DNA of 64,000 nucleotides. It comes from Kibdelosporangium philippinense. GTDB taxonomy: Bacteria > Actinomycetota > Actinomycetes > Mycobacteriales > Pseudonocardiaceae. The position numbers and the translations under genes were made by a program. Numbering within the stretch: the first letter of the stretch is position 1; every line of letters begins with the position of its first letter. The stretch covers positions 1,679,501 through 1,743,500 of the forward strand of contig NZ_JAJVCN010000003.1 of NCBI RefSeq assembly GCF_021390435.2. The letters run 5' to 3'. The notes under the pieces are model-generated. The model searched no databases and was not told where the DNA came from. It saw nothing but the letters and a program-made list of their open reading frames with translations. Shown in pieces: positions 63,988-64,000 of this stretch.

Positions 63988-64000
63988 CCGCCTGCCCGCG

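Overview
This window is a piece of a high-GC actinobacterial chromosome, most likely from the Pseudonocardiaceae (Amycolatopsis/Kibdelosporangium-like). The evidence is dense coding with strong G/C at third codon positions, many GTG starts, ATGA/GTGA start-stop overlaps, Tat and lipoprotein signals of actinomycete type, and actinobacterial markers: SepH, a CitA-type second citrate synthase, a ureABCFGD cluster without ureE, and the AGPS-like/TetR/GlpD cluster. The genus is inference. Nothing looks like a prophage, plasmid, integron, CRISPR array, transposase gene, rRNA or tRNA.

Layout. 1-5.3 kb: secreted proteins (one built of three 52-residue repeats), a C39-like peptidase, a PadR regulator and a Tat-exported phosphoesterase. 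5.3-6.2 kb: a gene-free stretch with DnaA boxes, palindromes and a gene remnant. 6.2-12 kb: a QorB-like reductase with a divergent HxlR regulator, a double gamma-glutamylcyclotransferase-fold protein, two lipoproteins and a small membrane protein. 12-14.2 kb: AGPS-like oxidase, TetR and GlpD. 14.2-25.2 kb: an ABC-2 exporter, photolyase, gltA, a sugar kinase, an acyl-CoA dehydrogenase, an amidohydrolase and a GH95-like hydrolase. 25.4-34.4 kb: NUDIX hydrolase, a toxin-antitoxin-like pair, aldose epimerase, trypsin-like protease, TetR plus MBL hydrolase, two transporters and an AA10 LPMO. 34.4-39.6 kb: pdxH and the urease operon. 39.9-45.3 kb: a short UvrA-like ATPase with a WYL regulator, an ornithine cyclodeaminase-like enzyme and citA. 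45.4-50.2 kb: a P450 and a translationally coupled ABC exporter/NarL-type two-component operon. 50.2-64 kb: serC, a serine hydrolase, small proteins, a five-gene MacAB-like envelope operon with its divergent OmpR-type two-component pair, a GT87-like mannosyltransferase, sepH and a secreted protein.

How genes work together. Urease releases ammonia from urea. SerC and PdxH are the biosynthetic PLP-linked enzymes. GltA and CitA both feed the TCA cycle. GlpD and the AGPS-like oxidase link glycerol 3-phosphate to lipid metabolism. Two export/sensing modules (46.8-50.2 kb and 54.5-60.4 kb) each pair an ABC system with a two-component system.

The least ordinary content is non-coding. Six copies of an element carry a motif matching the core and 8-bp spacing of the RecA-independent (PafBC-type) DNA-damage promoter next to a GC-rich hairpin or palindrome. 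Four copies of a long palindrome have identical outer arms and compensating inner arms, all sitting at gene 3' ends. A 22-bp tandem repeat with a GTGTCCAC core occurs upstream of the photolyase and NUDIX genes. Several clear operators sit at single promoters (HxlR, LmrA-like TetR, P450, toxin-antitoxin, OmpR-type direct repeats, iron-box-like).
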